A stretch of DNA of 64,000 nucleotides from Amblyornis subalaris (GCA_018881555.1 JACAXG010000032.1:2678837-2742836); one strand, 5' to 3'; shown: positions 11,693 through 25,552, numbered from the stretch's first letter. Notes: a model not told the origin generated them from the sequence alone. Numbers and translations: made by a program.

Positions 11693-13480
11693 CATCTTAT
11701 ATAGTTATTGAATAAATCACATATCTGTATGTAGGTATTTATAGAAAGAAAGGTGAGTACAATCTAGGAACGCTTCAGTCCTGCTCCAAATATGGGAATG
11801 CTGAAAACCTAAATTACACCAGCTTTTGTTCTCATTGGTAATTCTGTGCCTATGTGTCTTTATAGAGAGAAAGAGATCTACCCTGAAGACCTTCTTAAAA
11901 ATATCTTAGATAGAATACAATGCAGTAATAAAGGAAATGGGAAAAGTATTTCATAAATAATAGCACAAGCATAATTTATCTTAAACATTACAGAANGGAA
12001 TATTTTAATACATGTAAAAGTTCAAAAAGCCTTGAGCTAGGGGAAGGCCAATTGCATTAAGCATTTTCAACATTTTATTAAAAATGTAAAACTTATCAAN
12101 CTTTATTGTTGTTAGAAAACCAGACCATAAGTCCCATAAATCCCTTTATGAATATGAAAATATTGGCAGAGTTTGGCCAGCTGATATCTCTGAGAATGTA
12201 ACTCAGTTATTTTAAATCTATTCTAAGAATACATGCCTGTGTCAGCCAAAATCCAGCATTCATAGCAAACCCCAAAAGCAGAAAAAACAGGCCAGTTACA
12301 ACCAAATCTGTACATGTCTGTGCTCTCTGGACCGACCAAGTCAGTTATCGCAGAAGTCTAAGAAAATGCAACAAGATAGATTTTAACATTATTTCCTGTA
12401 ATCAACAGAGACTTTCCTCTCTAGACAAGCCTGGACTGCGTGGTATCAATTAAGTTCTTTTTTTAAAACAAAAACCAACAACAACAACAAAAAAAAAAAA
12501 ATCCCCACAAAAAAAAAACATAAAAACCCACCACCACCACCACCACCACAACAAAAAACAACAAAGAAAAAACAAACAAAAAAAANCCCCAACTTCTTTT
12601 AATTGAAAATTAATTTTAATGATGAAAAAAATCAGTCTTCAAAGTCTTGTAAAAGTGTTTGTTTCGAAGTGCAAGTAAACATAACAAAAAACCCTCCGGC
12701 TGATTTTATTATACAAAAGGGGTTTAAGTTGATTAAAGCAAAACACCAAAAATGTTATTTCACCATAATTCATAGTCCTGGCTCATATGGTCAAGCATTA
12801 CATATTTATTGTCATATTCACAAACATCATGATCCTGGCTATTCCTCTTTCCTGGCTAACTAGACTTACACTTCACTGGTGGAGGGCACACAGGTCCTAC
12901 ATTCCCTTAACTTAGAGGCACATGGTACTACTTACGGGTTATGTTGTCTCTGTTGGCCTTGCAAGACTGCTCCTCCGAAGGCTCACAAAGCCTCCTTTCA
13001 ATTATTTGTGAAGTTCAACCATTTCTCACATAATTCCCACTTAACCATGTGTGAAATACATTCATCCCTGCTGGCACTATCTGTAATATTTGTCAGCTGT
13101 CTCGTCCAACAAATTTTCATGTCAAGTTCAGAAATTTCTTATATTCCATTTACTTCGCTAAACTTCAGGACAAGGCCTCTCATCTACATGCATACTTCAA
13201 CAAAGTTTAAATCTTAGTTGCAATTGCCAAAAAAATTTATTACTTTTTCCTTTCTTTTAATTTCTATATAAGGATTTTTCTTCTAATTAACTTGAGTATT
13301 TGATATCTTGGTGGTTTTTTTCTAGATGGTTAGCATGTGTTATGCATGATTTCTAGAAAAAACGGTCCTCTATGCCACACTAAATCACTGAGAAACTGTT
13401 TTGAAATAGGACAGGAATGAGAGATAGTAAATAACTTATTTTCTGATACAAATTTTCAGGCATTTGATTACTTCAAAAAT
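11693..13480. other. AT-rich unique sequence around an A-rich tract
   Basis: No gene was recognised. Short plus frames at 12603-12863 and 12879-13217 have no identifiable domain. The main landmark is the A-rich/ACC tract at 12463-12590. Confidence 0.45.
12463..12590. repeat. A-rich low-complexity tract with (CAA)n and (ACC)n cores
   Basis: About 130 bp are almost free of G on the plus strand. It has a CAA run near 12476-12490, several poly-A blocks, and about seven ACC units near 12527-12549, then more CAA/A-rich sequence. It could have grown from an old poly-A end, but no element is visible beside it. Confidence 0.85.
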
Positions 13481-13955
13481 ATCATAGAATCACAGAATAT
13501 CCTGAGTTGGAAAGGACCTACAAGAATCATCAAGTCCAAGTCCTGGCCCAGCAGAGGACAGCCCCAAGAATTACACCACCATGTGATTGAGAACATTGTC
13601 CAAAGGCTTCTCGAGCTCTGTCAGGCTGGTGCTGCGGCCACTGCCCTGGGGAGCCTGTTCCAGTGCCAACCACCCTCTGGGTGAAGAACCTTTTCCTGAT
13701 ATCCAACCTAAACCTCCCCTGATAACAACCTCAGGCCATTCCCTCAGTCCTGTCACTGTCACCACAGAGCAGAGATCAGTGCCTGCCCCTCCTCTTCCCC
13801 TCACAGGAAGTTGTAAGAGCAATGAGNTCTCCCCTCAGTCTCCTCCTCTCCAGGAGTAGGAGACCAAGTGACCTCAGCCACTCCTTGAATGGCTTCTTTC
13901 TAGGCCTTTACCATCTTCGTCGCTCTCCTTTGGATACTCTCTGACAGCTTTATAC
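13481..13955 (-). mobile_element. CR1 LINE fragment of a GC-richer subfamily, minus strand
   Basis: It opens with ATCATAGAATCACAGAATAT, the reversed CR1 tail. GAGTTGGAAAGGACC, GAGCCTGTTCCAGTGCC, ACCCTCTGGGTGAAGAACC and CCTGATATCCAACCTAAACC follow, ending in CGCTCTCCTTTGGATACTCT. The sequence pairs with the plus-strand copy at 28741-29203, so the two belong to one subfamily. Frames across it are broken by indels and an N. Confidence 0.93.
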
Positions 13956-16900
13956 TTTCATTGATTCCCCATTTGCTCAGCACTTACCTACAATAAAATA
14001 GTCTATGTGTGCAGTCAAGCAATTTTATTAAAACATTTCTTTTAATGCAGCTAATGAACATTATTCACTGCCACATTTTGTGTACTGCCTTCCAGATCCA
14101 AAGAGGCATGCTTAATGTATATGCCTGGTTTTTCATTGCCAAGAGCTGTCTTTGTTCACAGTGACTGATATGAGAGAGCAGGGACACTCCAGTCCCAGTG
14201 TTTGTGGACTCAGTTCTTCCTAGTCAGTCAACATGCCAGAATCTGTGCTAAAGTAGATTGTTTTTTAATCATTTGAAACAGGAGACAGACAATGGTATTT
14301 TATAACCGTGAGTCAGACAGGATGCAGCTCAGTCTATGCTCTCTTCTACATGCAAAACAAACTGTGCATTAAATTGGGAAGAACTGAATTTCACAGTGGG
14401 AAGAATGCATTAGATTAAAATGATGCATAATCAGAGATGTATGATACTGTGCTTAGGTGCATAAAGTGTTTCAAGAGAATGAAGTGCTAGACACAGGTAT
14501 TTCAAGAAATGTTTATTTGCTTTATCATTTACAAACAGGTGAACAGGGAAAAAGAGGTTGGCAATCTCCTTCAAATTAATTTTCAGCTGAGGGGTCTCTT
14601 GTATTAAGGTGATAAGCAGCTTGTGCTGAATTACTATACAAAAAGTTAACTATCTAAAGAACTCTTGAATCAAAGGTTATCTAGAAAACAAGAAAAAATT
14701 GTATTTATGAGAAGAATAGTGATAAGAAATGTAGAAGCATTCTAAGCCAGATAAGTTAACCATCTAATGTAAGGGACTGCAGAAGCCCTTTGATTGAACT
14801 TTAGAGCAGTGCTTGAAATGTGGTATTTTCCTTCCTGTTGCTTGGCAAATCTTACTCATTGCAGGATACCAAAGTGTTCACTTTCCCAATGACTGTTATT
14901 CAACCTGCTTTTTAAAGAGCATCTCTCCCTGCCTCCTGCTCCCCTCCCCCTTCCCCAGTTCTGACAATCTCTATCTTAGGAAGAGGGACAAGTACTTATT
15001 TTTATTGTTTGACTGTACAGAAAAGTATAACTGCTAATTTTTAAAAGGCAGGATTGACTTTAAGGGAGGTTTTAGGAGAAAAAATTCATAGGAAATTCCT
15101 CTGCCTGACTGCTGTAATATCTGCTCTACACACCCCTTTTTGTCTTTATAGAATATATATCCTCTTTATAGAATATATCTTGTTCCAGTTATATTCTGGT
15201 GGCCTTGTTGGTAATTTTTATTCAGACATGTGGTGAGACTGATGAAAATATCAAGAGACTGAGATGATGGAACTTGTAGATTAGATAGAGAGCAGTGGTT
15301 GGGGACCATATTCCTGAATGCTGGTGATGTCCTCAGCTGCTAAAATTCCCTTTGCCTCTGTGCTGAACTGCTCTGAAACAAAGAGAGCATTTTCATTGTA
15401 TTAGATAAGGTTACTGGTTTTTTTTTTAAAGAAACCCTGCTTTCTGTACCCTTCCTCAGGTTTTACTTTTTAAATGGTTTTATACTTTTTTCCCTGAACA
15501 AGCCCTATGTCACCTTCTGCAAAAGTTTTCTGTTTTCTCATACAAGATTAGGCATCTTTCTTAGTATTTCTTTTTACAGACAATCACGGGAAGCAGCTAA
15601 CTTTATCTGCATACTGTGAAAAGCTACCGAGAGCAAATTTAAAGAATACCCTTTAAGGAAACAGTAGGATAAAAAGGTCTTTTAGCCTCTCTGAGTATCA
15701 TATTCAGCCTGATTCTTCAAAGTCTGAGTCTAATTTCCAGTCCTGCTGTAAGCCACATGTCATGACCTTGCTAAGTGGGTGGAAATCACAGGGAGACAAA
15801 TAAGAAAAGGAACAGAAGAAAGAAGGAGAAGGAAACTTCAATTACAGTAGCAAGAACAATGAGTAGTTCAAAAGCAGTGTTTCTATTAGTTCAATTGATA
15901 GGTTTCTTTTTTTCTTATTTGAATGTAGTCTGAATGAAGTATTCCATAAGAGCCACCAAACAATCAAGTGTTTCTCGAGTTATTGAATTACCTGCTTATT
16001 GAAACCCATGTATCTCCTACATCTTTCCCTTTTATTCATCCCTGACTTTTCCAGTATTATGATTAAATCCTGAGCTCTTAAATAATTTCCACACCTTTTT
16101 ACATTCACATGGATATTGTAAAACAGACATCTTGCTATAATAATCACATACCACAAAATACTGGAATCAGTAGGTCTGCAATCAATGTGATTTTGCCGAT
16201 CTGAAACAAAGAGCACTGTGAATTGTAGGGCTGATCCTAGTAAACCTCTGTTACACATAAGTACATGGAAATGTAAAAGTTAACCTAACCAAATAAATTC
16301 TCATAACTATACCCAAGGTGATATTTTACAGTCATTCTATTTCTGAAATGAAAGCAGAAAATATTTTTTGAGCTGACACTATGGTTAAAAAAATATATGG
16401 ATCAATGTACATGTGAGATTATGTCCACTAAAAGAGATATGGTGCTCCCACACAGAATATTATGTTATTAAAATGAGAGCAAGAAGTTCAGAGATGTTGT
16501 TTTTAATATGGTTGTTACAGAAGATATCACCGCATTAATTTGCACTTTGAGCTATTGGCTCATCTGCAGCCATTGTGTCTGATGGACAGAGCAGCAATAT
16601 TGCAGAGTTTGCCCTTCTGTGCCCTATTTATATTATGTTTGGTCTACAACTATTTCACAGCCCTGAATGTAATCCCTGTAAAGCTTTAAGAGGTGGCTCT
16701 TCCAAAAGTGTGAACTCTGCATTGAGATGCAGGTGGTCAGAGATGGATTCATCAGGATGTCACATCCTGGAGAGTGCAATGAAAAACAGAAACCAGTGCT
16801 GCTCCAGATCACATTGCTTTAGCAATGAATTCCTCTGCATGTCTTGAAGCTCACACAGACCTCATAAGACACAATCTGCCCTGGTTTATCTGCTGATCCC

Positions 16901-17279
16901 AGGGCAAAAATGAGAGGTGGATCTTCACTCCTTATGTCCTTAATTTATTGAAACCAAAGTCAGAGGGGAAGTTTAACATAAAAGAAAGGNATTTAGCATC
17001 TTTAGAAACTTGATCTAGACTTGAGAAAAAGTTTGTTGGCACTATGAAAGTATCAAATCCTTTAAATTTTTAGGCAACTAACATACTTAGTCCTTTGAAG
17101 AAAAGTTGAGTAGTGGAGCTTTTTCAAAATATTTCCAGGCAAGCCAGATGAGGTTTTCATTTTATTTTGTTATGTAGTTATCAGGGTTTTTTTACACTAT
17201 GATCTATCAAGCAAATAGAAATTTAATGAACAATATTCCATGTTCATAAATTTTTATGATTCTGTGAACAGTGAAAATA

Positions 17280-17372
17280 ATCTTCAAATATATGTACAAA
17301 TATATGAGATATATTTCTATATCAATTTACTTATATATGTATAAGTAGAGACATATATATTTATTGAAAGAG
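17280..17372. repeat. AT-rich alternating tract
   Basis: Repeated ATATAT-containing segments are interspersed with short unique bases. It is low-complexity AT-rich DNA with no fixed unit. Confidence 0.6.
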
Positions 17373-18493
17373 AATTTTTCCCTCTTTTTTTTGCTAAGAT
17401 TTTTGTGGTAAAAATATCTTTATCCAACCAACTCATTTGCTACAAGAAGAATCTGCAGACAGAGTCAAATGATGGCAAGTGGAGTTAAAGTATGTGAAAA
17501 AATTGTTCTCTGATCCCCTGTATGATGGAAAATCAGAAGTACTAGAAAGAAATAAAACAATAAGGATATGTAACTCTAATGATCCAGATTTCATCGAAAG
17601 ATTTCAAAGTACCTTGAAAACGGAATTAGTGTCATTGTGGCCAAAATTAAAAATACAGAAAAGAGACACAGTGAGAGGTGACTTGTTTGAAATTGGCCAC
17701 TAGGCTTGCAGGAGAAACAGATGGGAATGCTCTTCGTATTCCCTGCCTTCACCTGCATCTCTCTTTAGTACTTATGATGTTTTAGTTGACAGGGTTAAAG
17801 ACTGAGAGAGGAAATAATGTCTTTTTTTTTCCCACTTTGCAACAGTGTTGTTAAATGTTGTTTCTAGTTTGCAGCTTTGACTGTTTTCAATGCCTCTTTC
17901 TTCAGATGCAAGGCTTAGCCTTTGCTTGAAAGTTCTTTCAGAGTCTATGAAAAACTATATAAATGAATGAAACACAACAGCATTACATTTCATTATTTTT
18001 TGCCCTTTACTACATACAAAAAGTCTCATAAATAAGTTACAGAGTGCAATCCTCATCAACACGGCCTCCAGCACTTCTCATTTGGAGTCTCACTCATCAA
18101 AGGGCACTCGACAGTGGTGCCTGGGCTGAGGTCACGGTCCAGGGGAGAAGAGGTTTTCTTCACACAGACAGATGATAAAATTGTTCTTTGGCCTCTGATT
18201 CAGTGAAAAATATACAACAAGTTATATAGTTATTTTCATACTATGAAAATCTGTGATAAGAAACCTGATCTTTACAGGGGATAGCTTTTTTACAGTGGCT
18301 GAATAGGATATTTCTGAAGATAGCAAATGATGACTTGTATACATTTTCCAGGTATGCATCACAATAGAATAGAACAGAATAACAGGTTCTTATCAGATGT
18401 AAATCAGTATAACTACACCAATATACAACAACTTTCCATAAAGCTATTCAAAGCAGAGCTCTTAGAAAATATCTTTCTCCTCATAAATTTCTG

Positions 18494-18524
18494 TATACAT
18501 ACATACATACATATTTATATATAA
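18494..18524. repeat. (ATAC)n microsatellite
   Basis: Four to five TACA tetranucleotide units pass into a TATATA stretch. Confidence 0.8.
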
Positions 18525-21299
18525 ACTAGTTATTTATTTCCATTTAGCGCAAACTGACATCTTTACTTTTTGGAAGCTTTATGGTGACAATTATATCCAA
18601 CTGCTACTCAAAATATTTCAGGTGAAATCACCCCAGTGTATTCATGAAGAGGGAAAAGTGCATGGTTACATTGCTTATTTCTCCAATTATCCTTATCTGT
18701 TTCTTTGCAGTTTAGCAAGTACTAACAGACACAGATATTGATGCCATGGCTACAGAACTCCGGCTGCATTCGTGGAGTGTTTGGCTTCATTTTTCAGAAG
18801 TGAATTTGAACCTGGATACATTTTACACTTTCATTCACCTTTTATATTATTAGTATCATATTTTTGCCCTGCAAAATTTATATTGCCACACAAATTTCAG
18901 GACAGGATTCATTAGTTCCTATAGGAATTTTCCATTAAAATGTGTGTATGATTAAAATGTGATGGTCTGATTTTTGAGTTACAGTGGGAAATTGGTTTCA
19001 GTTCTGTTTTTCCAATATGAAAAAAAAAAAATCTAAGTTGATGCATGATTCCTTTGGATTGGATTAAGTTTTATATGTATTTATAAGATGGGAGACAGTG
19101 CTTTCTCAATTTTACTGGAGACTTTAAGACCAAAATTACCAACTATTTGTACTTTGTCAGATGGGATTCTTTAGTTTTATAATAAAACAGAAATAAATCT
19201 CATGTTATTCTCATATGCTGCTGTTATCTACTTAATTCTACAATTACCATTCCCATTAAGCACTGGCATTGCTGTTGTGCCTTATTCTTAAAACCTGTTC
19301 GTTTTGCTGATGGATTTAGGTATAGTGCCTGATTATCCTTCCAAAAAACCCCAAAACCTTAATAGTTTCAATAATCTTCTCAGCAAGAAAATAAAGAAAT
19401 GTTGATTCATTTTGAAGAAAGAAATGAGTGCAGATGGTCTCTTGAAATTGTAGCCTATATTCTAGATGCAGCTCTATTTCTTTTAAGCATTGAAGCAGAC
19501 AAACCAAGATGAATGGTCACTCTTAGTACCTGTACACCCCCCGAGAAAGCCACTCTGGAGGGTGATCCAGGTCCTAGATGGACTGAACTGATCTTTTCAA
19601 TAACTCATCTTTTTCCCTGGACCGTAAAGGGAATCTTTATTAATCAATATCTAATAGGTTAAGTAACAGTTAAGTTTGAAAATATGAAGAAGAATGAACC
19701 AGGACCTATGGTTTTATTCTGTTGCAGGTTTTTTTACAGTTATTTAGTCTCTGGAAGAAGGAATGTGCCTGATAAGCTTGTAGTGATTACAAATGCATAT
19801 ATGTAACTTCACAGATCCATCCTCATCTCTGATACTTACAATAGTGACTGGTAAAACTTCTCCACTGACACATGGAGCATCTCTCCATGGCAAGGTATCC
19901 CCTTTGTATTGTTTAAGTTCTTTTTATGTTGTTGTTGAATGGAGCTTTAGCAACTAGCTCTCAAAGTTTAAGGGTACATGTGGCATTATGCAGCCCACTG
20001 CAGCCTGCTTTCCTGCTTCCTGACCTTCCTGGAGCATCCATCAATTTAGTTACAGAATTCCAGTCTGGCTGCTCAGTTAAAATTTGTTCTTCATATTGTG
20101 GTGTCTCCAGTTTTGGTCTTCTTGCTCCCCTGGTCTGCTGATTTCCATATGGTTGACAGCTTATTTATGTGTTCCTTGTTGGTTTTTATATAGTGTTAGG
20201 GTTCAGATCTGTTTGGAGGAATTTGTACACAAGTAGAATTAGCTAGCATCCAACTCTGAATGCAATAATTAGAGATGAATGAGTACACAAGTACCCATGC
20301 TCTCCTCAGGCTTTCTGAACCAGCAGAATAATTAACCAAACACCTCAGGCAGGCTTGCTTTAAGAAGAAGAGAGTCCCAGAAACATAATGCTACAGTTCT
20401 GCAATATATCAAGGATGTTTTCCTCAGCTGAAAAATATAGAATATATTCCCTCTTCACTTTGACTGACATTTGGTTTCTATCTAATTGCTGCTTTTTTCT
20501 CTTAGATCTTAATCATTTGCATCACACTTTAAAGAGAAAAAGATCAAAGATCAGAGGGTAAGAAGATATGAAATATGTTTCTTAGCTGACCCATAGTCAT
20601 GTATAAAGAGGAACATAAAATTTGAGGCCTTTGGGAGTTTGCCTCTCCCTCAGCAGTGGAAAAGCTGTGACAAGACAAGGGATTATGGGTTTTAACTGTT
20701 TCATGAATAAACACATTCTTCAGTCAGGAGAGAACCTTTTTCAGGCACTATAGTGACTAAAGAAACACAAAAACTTACTGAGGAATTGTTCTTTATTGTG
20801 CATTCTGTTCTTATATGAGGACAGAGAGAAAAACAGAAATATTGTGAAAAATAATAGAAAAAACATAGAAAAAATTTCCTCACTGATATTTCTGGTGTAC
20901 CATAATGTTATTGATCTTATTATTTCAATTGAGAAAAATCCTTTAGATTAAAATCTGAAATTAATGTGTTACTGCTTTCGGACTTTTGGCTTGATTTATG
21001 GGTAGAATGAAGTTGTCCAACCAGTGTTGGAAGCATTTGAAAAGATGTACTTATTAATAAATGTATATTGAACAAAATATTAAACTGTACAAATTCATTA
21101 TTTGTCCATGACTTGAGCAGTGTGTACAGTATATGGTAGAAATGGAAAATACAAAGGACAAAAACTTATCACAGCTGTATGGAATATCTTCTCTGGAGGA
21201 ACAGTTGAGTAATGTAGGTGCAATCATCCTGGAAGGAGAGGACTTGGGGGGAATATGGTGTGGGAGTGTCTAAAAGTTGAGTATCATGAGAGGACAGTA

Positions 21300-21618
21300 G
21301 GAAATGACTGCTCACTGTCTTTTCCAGTATGACAACTAAAGTTTGTCAAATGAAGCTACAGGAGATGAAAAAGAAAACTTCAGATGTTCCTTTGTGCAAT
21401 GGCCTGCAGACACAAGCAATTATTTCTTATTGTAAGAGCAGACAAACACTGGAACAGACAGCCCAGAGATGTTGTGTCATGACCACATATTCTTCCAGAT
21501 ATCCAAAACCCAACTAGGTCCACTTCAGAGCAACCTGCTTTAGCTGGTTCTGTTTTAAATAGGGAGTTGGACAACACGATCTCCAGAGGTCCCTTACCAT
21601 CTCATCCGCTCTCTGAAA
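21300..21618 (+). mobile_element. CR1 LINE fragment, 3' end, plus strand, diverged
   Basis: The clear part is ACACTGGAACAGACAGCCCAG (near 21447), then ATATCCAAAACCCAACTAGG, CAACCTGCTTTAGCTGG and GATCTCCAGAGGTCCCTTACC. This is the normal order of a CR1 3' end on the sense strand. The terminal octamer tail is degraded (CTCTCTGAAACTG). The left part, from about 21300 to 21430, matches only weakly, so the start is approximate. Confidence 0.7.
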
Positions 21619-22187
21619 CTGTAAAAATGCTTGTCAGATAATATGTATGAAAAATTTCATTTAGTTTCAAGCACAGCCTATTTTCTGTGGTTTCCTTCTT
21701 CTTGGTTTGACGATTTACTAGAGCACTTTTCATCTTCTCGCAGTCGGTGGTTGGCTGTGCACCCTGTGTGTGTGTGTGTTTACAAGACAGGGAAGATCTG
21801 CCAGGTTATGAAAATTCATGGCTTACAGATCAGGATGCTGTCACAAGCTCACACCTCATAGCTGTGCCTGTAGAAAACGTAGACTAAATATGTTGTAAGG
21901 CTTGAACAGCCGCAGATACACACTACTTTTTCCTGTCACAATGTGAAGGAAACACAACTTTCTCATTGTGGCTATCCTATCCAGGACTGTCTTATCTTTA
22001 GAAGTTGTTATCTTAGTCAAGCCAATGAACTCTTTGGAGCAACTCTTGGAACAATTTTCTGGAGTTGCCTACACATATTTATTGTAGCCACCTTCAGACT
22101 GCAGGACACTTATTTAGCAGCTTTATTAATAAAGATATACCCATTTATAATGTTACTGTGTCATAACTAGGGGGAGACAAATAAAAA

Positions 22188-22356
22188 ATATGGCCAATGG
22201 GAATCTCATGAGGTTTAATAAAACGAAGTGCAAAGAGCTGAACCTGGGTCAGGGCAACACCCAGTATCAATCCAGGCTGGGGCATGAAGAGATTAAGAGC
22301 AACACTGTCAAGAAGGACCTGGGGATGCTGGTGGATGAGAGGTTGGACGTGAGCCA
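22188..22356 (+). mobile_element. Internal CR1 ORF2 fragment, plus strand
   Basis: The segment runs CCAATGGGAATCTCATGAGG, AAACGAAGTGCAAAGAGCTG, ACCTGGGTCAGGGCAACACC and GGACCTGGGGATGCTGGTGG. This is the CR1 ORF2 stretch downstream of the reverse-transcriptase catalytic motif. It lacks both the 3' end and the upstream coding part, so it is a fragment trimmed at both sides. No 3' tail follows; the sequence returns to AT-rich DNA at ~22357. Confidence 0.85.
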
Positions 22357-24692
22357 ATTATACAATTAGATCGGGTGGGTTTTAGTTAAACTGGGTTCAG
22401 TTTAGCCATCTAAATCTTCTATTAAATATTAATTCTTAGATATGTCCTTATGATGACTTGGTTAAAAATAGTCCAGAGAGGAAAAGAAATTAATTGAGGA
22501 TGTTCAGATACGCTTTTGAAATCTCTTCAGGCTCATATTTATGGAATTACTTTCCTCACTCCTAGAAGACTAGACATTTTGTCTTATTTTTTTCAACTAA
22601 AACAAATGCTAACAGTATGACAGAAGGTTCTCAAGTTGATAGCCTCTGGAGAATTTGGAACTGTTCAGAAGCTGTTCAGACACCCTAAGAAAGCTTCCTT
22701 TGTGTACCTGCTCAAACCCTGACATTTCCATACTGATGGCCACTACCCAAGAAGCGTAAAATGTTTGTAACACTAGGCTTCCAGTTTCATTGACAGCTGA
22801 TTCTTTGTCTTTCAAAGGGCTGAGACACATGTGTGAATCAACATTAGGTATTTAGGACCAGGTCTGCAGCTGATATAAATTGGCAGAGTTCCATTGACCA
22901 CTATTGATTATACCTGAAATTGTACAGGCAAGTGATAGGTAAAGAAGTGATGAAGAAAAATAAAAATGCCATAATTGCATTTGCAGTTGCATATCAAGCT
23001 GGTATTTACTGAGATAAATCAGCTTGTAAACAGCCTTCATTGCTAATTGCTCGTCTTTGAGGCTATTAGCAATGTAATATTTTATTTAATTGTTTAATAA
23101 ATTAAAATTTTAGTAAATAAGTGTTTTAAGGATAAAACAACAAATAGCTTATGAACCACTTAAAACCATTCATTTTGGCTTTATTTAAATGAAAGTGAAA
23201 GCTCATCACTACATAATAATAATAACAGCTAAAACACAGCAATCAGTACAAATCAAGTGGCATAGAGGATGCAGCACAGTACAGCCTGTGCTGTCTGTGA
23301 ACTCTCCGTGCCATATACATCAATCAACTCTCAACACTGGGATAGAATATAGTCAGTTCTTCCATTCAGAGAAAGTAAACAAGGATGTTTTGTCTCTTTC
23401 CTATTGTGCAATGCTTCCAGAGTGTTTTCATCAATATATTTTGCTGATCAGAAAATCTAACGTTGATGTTCTATTATCCCCCTCTACCGCTCATGTAGAC
23501 CAGGGCTGAATGGATTTCCTCCAGTCTCTAGGTGGTTACTTGTCATTTCAAAAATTTTGGGGTAAAACCATACTATGGCCAAAAGCAGGCTGCTCTTGCA
23601 GTTATCCTCCTTACTCTGATAATGAACACATCCACAGAAAGAACTACAGCACAACAGGAGAAATTTGGTACAAGACACACCCATAGTGCATGTATAAGGG
23701 GATTTCCTAAATGTATCTTCCAGCATCAGTCAAGGAACTCACAGGAAGAACTATTCATAGAAGCACCAAGAAATATAATTTTTAAAAGGCTATTAAATAG
23801 CATTATTTGGGGATATTTTCCCTAAAGTAAGTGAAGGAAAATGTAGGTCATTATGGATTAAGAAATCACTCTTTTGAAGTTCTAATCCCCTCTCTAGCAC
23901 CACTCTCAACATAAATGTAGTTTGGACATTATGAGCAGTATGATATGTTTTTAAATGACGAATAATGAGAAATTGTCCTGATCACCAAGAAAATAATGTC
24001 AGTAAAATGTAGGATTACTATGAGAGATTATTTCAGCTTTCTCTGATACAGCACTCTGTTTCAGTGAGCTTTTGTAAGTCACCTTCTGCACAAAGACTGA
24101 ACCTAAAAAATGATAATGAGACCATCATACATTCACTCCATACATGTGTAATATAATGAAAGAATATTCGTTAATTTCAACACTTTCCTCAGAAACATGG
24201 CAGAGTTTCTGTTGAGAGCACATGAGAAAATTTTTTTTTTTCTTTTCTAAACGACAAATAGCTTTTGGCCAGGGCACTGAAATAAGCAGGAGAAACTCAG
24301 CTGATTTGGTTCTGCTAAGCACTTGCTCTAGGGTAGATATAATTGATAACAGAAGATGCAAGAGGATGGTTATGAGGTTTAGACTACTCTGTTCAAGTAT
24401 TGCTCTGAAACATGGGACAATGCCAAAGCAGAGATACTGACTGCCTGGCACAACAACAAATAGAATCTTAAGCGTGTCTTGTATGTCTTGCTTTTCTTTG
24501 CTAGAAGTTTAGAAGGTCATGTTTCATTCCAGGAAAGAATGAGACTGTTTTGAAACCACAGGGATTCTTTTGTAGTAAAGGATAATTGGTTTCTATCTAG
24601 TTGGGATACACAACGCCCATCTAGGTGGGCCCATCTTTGCATAAGGCTATGAAGATTATTGTCTGTGTGAGTGATTATTGTCTGTGTGTGCA

Positions 24693-24720
24693 TTCTAAAT
24701 GTGTGTGTCTGCATTTAGAA
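24693..24720. repeat. Small inverted repeat (9-bp stem)
   Basis: TTCTAAATG at 24693-24701 is the exact reverse complement of CATTTAGAA at 24712-24720, with a 10-base GT-rich loop. A tandem GATTATTGTCTGTGTG pair lies just upstream. Function is unknown and chance is plausible. Confidence 0.4.
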
Positions 24721-25483
24721 CAGCCAAAGTATTTAAGTGTTTCTTCATTGCTAATTTCAGTAAGAGTTGAGGCTTCTTTGAGATAGAGATTCCAGTTAAT
24801 TTTAGAACTCAGTTGATTCAAGCACCTTCTAACTTCAAGTAAAATAATCACTACAGCATAGAGATCCTATCAATCATAGCAAGGTTTGCATGCTTATTTA
24901 GCTAGCTTGTAATTAAAGGCAGCTAAAAATATCATGCATGAATGGCAAGTTTCTACTTTTTTATTTAGCTCATCTCCTTCAGAGAGACGACACAAGTCCC
25001 ATCAATCACACAGTTGGTAACTGAAGTCATTATCACTAAAATTAAGGCAATTATATACAAATGAATATTAATGAATCTTCCAGTCAAAATCCAGGTCAGT
25101 TTCGAAGAATTTTAACAAAAATATAAAGAACTCCTCTTTTCCATTTAATCTGTTGTCAGATTATCAGTACCAAAAAGGACACACCTTTTATATTTAGCTA
25201 ACATCATGGATTGAGGTTTTAATGAAATTAATAACAGTATTTTTCCAGCATGGTGCAAAGTGATGTGTTAATTAACATTGTTCTCACAAAAAGTGACACA
25301 ATGTTACACTAACTTAACTTTGAAGTTGTCATTTCCAGTTGCCATTAGCTCTATTATAAAGAGAAAAAGCATTGTCAGTGCACTGTGCTCAACCAGACGA
25401 GTAAAACAAGACTGCATTGTTTTAAGGTCTAAAAGAATCCTATGATCTGAACTCTCACAGATTGATCTCTGTGTCCCCCACAG

Positions 25484-25552
25484 GAAAGACCATCAGACAA
25501 TTTGTCCCGTCCTCTCCAAGTCAAGTCACGTTTACTTACAGCCGAGCTAAAG
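25484..25552 (+). other. Candidate 69-bp internal (cassette) exon
   Basis: A pyrimidine-rich acceptor (GATCTCTGTGTCCCCCACAG, ending at 25483) is followed by 69 bases and then a strong donor (AAG|GTAAGG, junction at 25552/25553). The length is a multiple of three. Two of three frames are open. Frame 1 reads ERPSDNLSRPLQVK and then SRLLTAELK; frame 3 reads KTIRQFVPSSPSQ and then VTFTYSRAK. I do not recognise either peptide. If real, this would be an in-frame cassette exon of a plus-strand gene whose other exons lie outside the window. Splice-like pairs around short open frames also arise by chance, so this is a candidate only. Confidence 0.25.

Larger units (their letters stand above)
13956..21299. 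other. Long stretch of AT-rich unique sequence
   Basis: About 7.3 kb with no named dispersed repeat. Small landmarks are a twofold CTTTATAGAATATAT repeat near 15143-15180, AT-rich alternation at 17280-17372 and an ATAC repeat at 18494-18524. The plus frame 17479-17703 (74 codons, GTG-initiated) has a protein-like composition but no family I recognise and no ATG start. Confidence 0.45.

Noticed and set aside
17479..17703. 74-codon plus frame with protein-like charge pattern
   Set aside because: It starts at GTG with a stop just upstream, has no ATG, no splice context that I can see, and no recognised family.
21765..21779. Short (GT)n run
   Set aside because: About seven units only; too short to merit its own feature.
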